From positions 1-10,315 of the forward strand of contig JAFGCA010000701.1 in assembly GCA_016932895.1 (NCBI GenBank): DNA of 10,315 bases. Direction: 5' to 3'. Source of the stretch: Sedimentisphaerales bacterium (lineage in GTDB: Bacteria > Planctomycetota > Phycisphaerae > Sedimentisphaerales > SG8-4). The translations under genes and the position numbers were made by a program. The notes beneath the pieces are model-generated. The model searched no databases and was not told the DNA's origin. It saw only the letters and a program-made list of their open reading frames with translations. Positions 6,770 to 10,315 of the stretch are shown one piece after another (position 1 is the stretch's first letter; each line of letters begins with the position of its first letter).

Positions 6770-7885
6770 TTATGACGGGTGCTCGGTGACGCCCAGGCCT
6801 GGCCGGTCGTTCAGAACCAGTTTCCCCCGAGGCGCGGTGACGCCGACGAAGGGGTCATTGGAGATGAGCAGGTGCCCGTCCAGGTCGGCATAATCGACCA
6901 GCGGGCTCAGGTGCGCCGCGGCCGAAATAGCCACCGAGCTGGCGATCATGCAGCCGAGCATGATTTTCATGCCGAAGGCGCGGGCCACGTGGATCATCTG
7001 CATCGCCTCCTGGACGCCCCCGGCCTTCATGAGCTTGATATTGATCCCGTCGTACGCCTCGGCCAGCTTGGGAATGTCGGCGGCGGTCTTGACCGCCTCG
7101 TCGGCGATGACCGGGATGTCCACGCGTTGGCGCAGCCAGGCGGTCTCTGCGAGCATGGCCGCCGGCAACGGCTGCTCGATCAGCTCCACCCCGAGCCCCT
7201 GCAGCCATCGGATCTTCTCCAGGGCCACTTGCTTGTCGCGCCAGCCCTCGTTGGCATCGACGCGAAGCGGCCGGTCCGTCACGTCCCGCACCGCGGCGAG
7301 GATCTCCGCATCGTTGTCCCGGCCGACCTTGATCTTCAGGACCGGGAACTCGGCTGCCTCTCTGACCTTCCGGCGGATCACCTCGGGTGTGTCAATCCCG
7401 ATGGAAAAGGTGGTCAGGGGCGTCTTGTCCTTGTCCAGCCCGAAGAAGCGATAGAGCGGCACGTCCAGCTTCCGACCGACCCAGTCCAGCAACGCCATAT
7501 CCAGCGCCGCACAGGCGCAGCTCTGCTTCTCGATGACGCCCTCCCAGCGCCGGCGCATGCCGACGTAGCCGAACCAGTCGCCCGACTCGAACAGCCCCCT
7601 GGCCCGCTCCAGCGCCGCAATAGTCTTCTCGGCGCTTTCGCCGTACCGTACGTTGGGCGCTGCCTCGCCCCAGCCGGTGACGCCGTCCCGTTCGAGCCGC
7701 ACGAACACATTGTCCTTGTAATCGCTCGAGTTCCGCGCGATCGTCCACGTATGACGCAGCATGAGCCGTTTCGTGCTCACCGCAAAACCACCGCCCCCCC
7801 CGCTGCCACCCAGCGTCGCCACCGCCGGCCAAACCACCCCGGCCCCCGCCACCGCCTCCAAGAACTGCCTGCGTGAACTTGTCAT
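6770..7885 (-). CDS. Dipeptide epimerase-like enolase-superfamily enzyme with Tat signal
   Basis: Muconate-lactonising/dipeptide-epimerase subgroup, members of which interconvert L- and D-configuration at the alpha carbon of the second residue of dipeptides such as L-Ala-D/L-Glu. 371 residues. Start ATG 7885 is set by AGGTGG (complement of 7892-7897, 6 nt upstream). The N-terminus SSRRQFLEAVAGAG...AVA is a Tat signal, followed by a Gly-rich linker GGSGGGGGF (26-34). The catalytic set appears complete: Lys184 and Lys186 (LKIKVG), metal ligands Asp210 (RVDANEGW), Glu237 (LIEQPL) and Asp262 (IADEAV), Lys287 (NIKLMKAGG) and the DxD substrate motif Asp334/Asp336 (ADLDGH) that points to dipeptides. 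Known relatives act in the cytoplasm on murein peptides, so export is unusual. It lies 147 bases downstream of the amylase on the same strand and may share its transcript. Exact dipeptide specificity cannot be read from the sequence. Confidence 0.9.
   Translation of the reverse strand: MTSSRRQFLEAVAGAGVVWPAVATLGGSGGGGGFAVSTKRLMLRHTWTIARNSSDYKDNVFVRLERDGVTGWGEAAPNVRYGESAEKTIAALERARGLFESGDWFGYVGMRRRWEGVIEKQSCACAALDMALLDWVGRKLDVPLYRFFGLDKDKTPLTTFSIGIDTPEVIRRKVREAAEFPVLKIKVGRDNDAEILAAVRDVTDRPLRVDANEGWRDKQVALEKIRWLQGLGVELIEQPLPAAMLAETAWLRQRVDIPVIADEAVKTAADIPKLAEAYDGINIKLMKAGGVQEAMQMIHVARAFGMKIMLGCMIASSVAISAAAHLSPLVDYADLDGHLLISNDPFVGVTAPRGKLVLNDRPGLGVTEHPS
7794..7801. repeat. Eight-base C/G homopolymer tract in the epimerase linker
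   Basis: C8 on the plus strand, G8 on the coding strand, within codons of the Gly-rich linker of the epimerase (about residues 29-31). Gain or loss of one base would shift the frame early and remove the enzyme. It may simply be a by-product of Gly codons. Confidence 0.6.
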
Positions 7886-8032
7886 CGTATACCACCTTCC
7901 ATTTGAACCATAAGACACCGCAGAGATTATGCGCGCCGGTCCCTCCCGCAATCAACGATGAATTATCGCCAATCTCCCAAGAAGGTTTCGGGTAATCTTG
8001 GGGCTGCGGCTGCGATGCCTTGGAATCTTGCG
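7886..8032 (-). other. 147-bp gap between amylase and epimerase genes
   Basis: Holds the SD of the epimerase (complement of 7892-7897). I see no clear terminator after the amylase stop and no convincing promoter for the epimerase. A frame open across this gap is a by-product of the two flanking genes. Confidence 0.4.
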
Positions 8033-9487
8033 CTACGGGCCCGGGGGAAGGGGCAGGCTGGGCATGGGGGCGTCGACAGCGGATTGCGTCTGGGCCTTCT
8101 TGGATTTCTTGACCCAGACGGCGTAGCCCTGCCCGTACGTCTCCAGTCCCCAGATGTTGCCGTCGGGATTGAAGCCGAATCCGTAGCCTATCTTGACGAT
8201 CAACGTGCTGTTCTCGCACGGTTGGTCGCTGACCGTGGCCACGTAATCGTTCCCGTGCACCTGCGTCTCGATGTAGCTGCCGCTGTGCACGCCGGCGTAT
8301 TTCCGGGCCTTGATCAGCGCCTGGATCTCCTGCTTGCGGTTCCATTCGAAAAAGTGTTTCCAGTAGACGCACGGAATGCCCGGATGCGTGAGGATGTAGG
8401 CGTACCCCTGCATCAGCTTGTCATTGTTGCCGAACGAGTCGAACTGCTTCTTCGGAAAACCCGTGTCGTGGTTCTCCAGGAAGGTGACGGATTTGTTCTT
8501 GTTGACGGCGATCAGCCCGTCGTAGATACCGTCCTTCCACGTGATGGCGGGCAGATGGTTGTACATCCCGTTGTTGATGAAGTGCCTCAGGAGTTCGTAG
8601 GTGGCGAAATCGAACGCGCAACACGCCTTCAGCGCCGGGTCGGGCTGGCCCTGCTGCTTGGTTTCATCGATCCACGCCGTCAGCTTGTCTGGATTACCGT
8701 CCCAATACTCGCCGACCGCAAACGTAGGACTCGAGGCGTAGTCGTACTCGGCGATGTAAATAGGATCGTACCCCTTGACCATGTCGAAGCGCCAGCCTCG
8801 ATAGCCAAACTTCCGGAGTTTGTCGAGGTAGAGCTTGATATCGGCGCGCAGGTTCGCATTCGTATGATCCAGGTCCCTGGCGGCGTGCCAGTTCGGATAA
8901 TTCGAGCCCGCGTAATCCGGGGCCCCCTTGTCGCCCTGCGCCAGGATGGCCTGGTCCGCCGCGTTGAGGCTGCCCGGGTCCTGAAACCAGAATTCGTCCG
9001 TCGAGCAAATGTACTTGGCGGGCCAGTCCGGGTGCTTGAAGGTGGCCCAGCTTCCGCTGCCGTTGCGGTGATTGATGACTACGTCGGCAACCGGTTCGAT
9101 GCCGGCCTTCAGCAGGGCTTCGATCAGGTTCTCATGTTGCCCCTTCGTGCCGTAGTCGTTGAAGAACCAGTGGTATTCCTGCGGATGGTAGCCCGCTCCG
9201 TCGTCGGCGTGCGAGGGCGGCGGCAGCCAGATCAGATTGAACTTCGCGTCAGCCAGCTCGGCGACCTTGCTCTTGACGTGGTCGTACCATTTGTGTTTCC
9301 AGTGCACTTCGTATGCGTACCCACCCTGACCCTGGTGCTTGCCCTCCTGGTGGGATTCCCACATGAAGCCCTGGATCATGACGCGGTCGTCGTTGTAGCC
9401 CCCTTGCCCCAGCGCGACCTCCGCAATAACCGTGCAGAAGACCAAGAGCAGCCTGATGAGCCTTGTGACGCAGCCGTACCTGTCCAT
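8033..9487 (-). CDS. Secreted alpha-amylase, GH13, plant-type (GH13_6-like)
   Basis: Hydrolyses internal alpha-1,4 bonds of starch or glycogen outside the cytoplasm. 484 residues. ATG 9487 is chosen because AAAGGAGG (complement of 9494-9501) lies 6 nt upstream; the frame is open 39 codons further upstream but that stretch carries no conserved sequence. A signal peptide (MDRYGCVTRLIRLLLVFCTVIAEVALGQ, in two parts: basic start then hydrophobic core 9-22) precedes the barrel. The four GH13 regions are present: DVVINHR (Asp135, Asn139, His140), GWRFDMVKGYD (nucleophile Asp235), FAVGEYWDGN (acid/base Glu260) and FLENHDTG (His340, Asp341). GFMWESH near the start and NLIWLPPPSHADDGAGYHP are close to plant alpha-amylases, and the C-terminal ETYGQGYAVWVKK fits the plant-type C-terminal beta domain. 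The last 20 residues are a low-complexity Ser/Pro-rich tail. Its own promoter must lie in 9488-9895. Confidence 0.95.
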   Translation of the reverse strand: MDRYGCVTRLIRLLLVFCTVIAEVALGQGGYNDDRVMIQGFMWESHQEGKHQGQGGYAYEVHWKHKWYDHVKSKVAELADAKFNLIWLPPPSHADDGAGYHPQEYHWFFNDYGTKGQHENLIEALLKAGIEPVADVVINHRNGSGSWATFKHPDWPAKYICSTDEFWFQDPGSLNAADQAILAQGDKGAPDYAGSNYPNWHAARDLDHTNANLRADIKLYLDKLRKFGYRGWRFDMVKGYDPIYIAEYDYASSPTFAVGEYWDGNPDKLTAWIDETKQQGQPDPALKACCAFDFATYELLRHFINNGMYNHLPAITWKDGIYDGLIAVNKNKSVTFLENHDTGFPKKQFDSFGNNDKLMQGYAYILTHPGIPCVYWKHFFEWNRKQEIQALIKARKYAGVHSGSYIETQVHGNDYVATVSDQPCENSTLIVKIGYGFGFNPDGNIWGLETYGQGYAVWVKKSKKAQTQSAVDAPMPSLPLPPGP

Positions 9488-9493
9488 TTCGTG

Positions 9494-9501
9494 CCTCCTT
9501 T
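9494..9501 (-). promoter_or_regulatory. Shine-Dalgarno site of the amylase gene
   Basis: The complement reads AAAGGAGG, a near-perfect anti-16S match, 6 nt before the ATG at 9487. It decides the start and predicts high translation. Confidence 0.8.
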
Positions 9502-9547
9502 CAATCGAACTTCGCGGAACGAAACCCACATCGAAAGACCTGACTTC

Positions 9548-9572
9548 TTCGCGTCGGCGAAACGCCGGCGAA
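9548..9572 (-). promoter_or_regulatory. Hairpin/inverted repeat in the amylase upstream region
   Basis: TTCGC (9548-9552) and CGGCG (9555-9559) pair with CGCCG (9563-9567) and GCGAA (9568-9572), with an AAA loop and a 2-nt GT bulge. It lies about 60-85 nt upstream of the amylase ATG, so it would be either an operator-like inverted repeat or a 5'-leader stem. The related word GGCGAA occurs in repeated form to its right (9567-9578). Role is not known. Confidence 0.4.
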
Positions 9573-9736
9573 TGGCGAAATCCGTCATGGAAGCTGCGGT
9601 GCATGGTGTGATTGATCTACGAGCAGTTTACCGCCGATGGGACTCGGCACAAGAAAAAAGCGGGCCCTCTGCGCCTTATGTTATCAGCCACCGCATCCGG
9701 GCTGTTCCCGCAGCGGACCGTTTCGTGTCTTCGGGC

Positions 9737-9765
9737 TTGATGTTTTCGCGAAACCGGGGTATTTT
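9737..9765 (+). promoter_or_regulatory. Candidate sigma-70-like promoter
   Basis: TTGATG (9737-9742), a 17-bp spacer, then TATTTT (9760-9765); each hexamer matches the consensus at 4 of 6 positions. It would start transcription near 9772 and read into the 29-codon ORF and the URO-D-family gene. Just after it are two GC-rich stems (CGGGG/CCCCG around 9755-9771 and GCGGG/CCCGC around 9777-9789). Confidence 0.4.
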
Positions 9766-9802
9766 GGCCCCGTCGGGCGGGTTGCCCGCTGGAGGTCTTT
9801 GT

Positions 9803-9892
9803 ATGCAGAAAACGCGTAACGCAGTGCATTTGACGGGCGGGACCGAAGTATCTTCACGCATTCACCCACACAGAGAAGCCAAGGGGAGTTAG
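9803..9892 (+). CDS. Possible leader peptide or small protein (29 aa)
   Basis: ATG 9803 is preceded by GGAGG (9791-9795) with 7-nt spacing, one of the best SDs in the window. The reading frame gives a 29-residue peptide beginning MQKTRNAVHLTGG and ending REAKGS, with a TAG at 9890-9892 only 3 bases before the next ATG. The peptide is polar and basic with two prolines-free halves, no hydrophobic segment and no run of one amino acid that would mark a classical attenuation leader. The SD of the next gene lies inside its last codons, so translation of the two may be coupled. It could also be chance. Confidence 0.35.
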   Translation: MQKTRNAVHLTGGTEVSSRIHPHREAKGS

Positions 9893-9895
9893 CAG

Positions 9896-10315
9896 ATGGC
9901 CAAGGATATGGAATCGCTCTACACCGAGCGGCTGAATCGCTACGTCACGGCGATGCGGAACGAAAAACCGGACATGATCCCGATTCGGCCCTTTGTTGCC
10001 GAATTCACGGCCAAGTACGCCGGCATGACGTGCCAGGACGTGGCCCACGATTACACCAAGGCGTTTGAGGCGGCCGTCAAGTGTGCCAAGGATTTCGACT
10101 GGGACGCGGTTGTCGCCAACATGGTCTACGTCTGGACGGGCCTGGCCCAGGCGGCGGGCCTGCGTTACTATGGCATCCCGGGCATCAACATCCCGCACAC
10201 GACCGGATTCAACTACATCGAGCCGCCCGAAGATCAGGCGTTCATGAAAGAAGACGAATACGACGAGCTGATCGACGATCCCACGGCCTTCCTCTACAAC
10301 ACCTGGCTGCCGCGC
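9896..10315 (+). CDS. Uroporphyrinogen decarboxylase (URO-D) family protein, N-terminal part
   Basis: 140 codons are present and the frame is open at the right edge. GGGGAG (9883-9888) lies 7 nt before the ATG at 9896. The start MAKDMESLYTERLNRYVTAMRNEKPDMIPIRPF matches the usual opening of URO-D-family methyltransferase-like proteins (a helix ending in a K/EPDxxPI turn), followed by AEFTAKYAGM and the helix DYTKAFEAAVKCAKDFDWDAV. The first strand lacks the arginine-rich motif of true haem-pathway HemE, so I favour the broad corrinoid methyltransferase/MtaA-like group over HemE; the family often works on methylated compounds with corrinoid proteins. The C-terminal zinc and active-site region is outside the window, so the function stays open. 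It is transcribed divergently from the amylase. Confidence 0.8.
   Translation, partial: MAKDMESLYTERLNRYVTAMRNEKPDMIPIRPFVAEFTAKYAGMTCQDVAHDYTKAFEAAVKCAKDFDWDAVVANMVYVWTGLAQAAGLRYYGIPGINIPHTTGFNYIEPPEDQAFMKEDEYDELIDDPTAFLYNTWLPR

Larger units (their letters stand above)
9488..9895. other. Divergent control region between amylase and URO-D-family genes
   Basis: 408 bases with no recognised large gene on either strand. From left to right: the amylase SD, a hairpin at 9548-9572, a small stem GCCGA/TCGGC (9633-9648), a candidate rightward promoter at 9737-9765, and a 29-codon ORF (9803-9892). A long frame runs through on the plus strand, but it is the antisense extension of the amylase and is not supported. 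Confidence 0.5.

Noticed and set aside
7392..8372. Minus-strand frame spanning the amylase-epimerase gap (326 codons)
   Set aside because: It overlaps both genes in another frame. The part in the gap has no conserved motif, so I see no fusion or hidden gene.
9633..9660. Stem GCCGA/TCGGC followed by AAGAAAAAAG as a terminator
   Set aside because: On the plus strand the run after the stem is A, not T. On the minus strand the T-run precedes the stem. It does not fit an intrinsic terminator in either direction.
7958..9892. Long plus-strand frame (644 codons) opposite the amylase gene
   Set aside because: It is the antisense of a clear GH13 enzyme, has no domain signal and begins with no SD. Long antisense frames are expected in GC-rich genes. 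Only its last 29 codons, beyond the amylase, were kept as a separate candidate.

Overview
The window is GC-rich by eye and carries a bacterial gene set that fits a Planctomycetota-type polysaccharide degrader, perhaps of the Phycisphaerae. The clues are a Tat-exported sulfatase lipoprotein, a heparinase II/III-like lyase with an N-terminal DUF4962-like region, a uroporphyrinogen-decarboxylase-family protein of the kind that is abundant in these genomes, and many exported enzymes. This taxonomic guess is inference from gene content; there is no rRNA or other marker in the window.

Layout. (1) 1-605 is the 3' part of pyrD (class 1B dihydroorotate dehydrogenase). (2) 606-841 is an intergenic region filled by a 167-bp element (615-781). 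It has 25-bp perfect terminal inverted repeats, two inner hairpins and an internal imperfect duplication; it looks like a MITE-like or REP-like palindromic insertion and is more AT-rich than its surroundings. (3) 842-5854 is a tight plus-strand operon of three exported enzymes with overlapping ends: a sulfatase (CSASR formylglycine site), an M14-type zinc carboxypeptidase and a heparinase II/III-like polysaccharide lyase. (4) 5936-6286 (minus) and 6571-6756 (plus) are two small divergent genes of unknown function. (5) 6770-7885 (minus) is a dipeptide-epimerase-like enolase-superfamily enzyme with a Tat signal, and 8033-9487 (minus) is a secreted plant-type GH13 alpha-amylase; they lie in tandem with a 147-bp gap. 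(6) 9488-9895 is a divergent control region with a hairpin upstream of the amylase gene, a candidate sigma-70-like promoter pointing right, and a 29-codon ORF with a strong Shine-Dalgarno. (7) 9896-10315 is the start of a URO-D family gene that runs off the window.

How the genes may work together. The operon reads as a module for taking apart a sulfated, uronic-acid-containing glycan that may be linked to peptide: the sulfatase removes sulfate, the lyase cuts the chain and the peptidase trims amino acids. The exported dipeptide epimerase would fit peptide handling outside the cytoplasm, but it is on the other strand and may be unrelated. The amylase handles alpha-glucans. I do not see a clear new defence or mobile system. 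The most unexplained items are the palindromic element, the sulfatase-peptidase-lyase grouping, the Tat-exported epimerase with a G8 tract in its linker, and the small ORF ahead of the URO-D gene.
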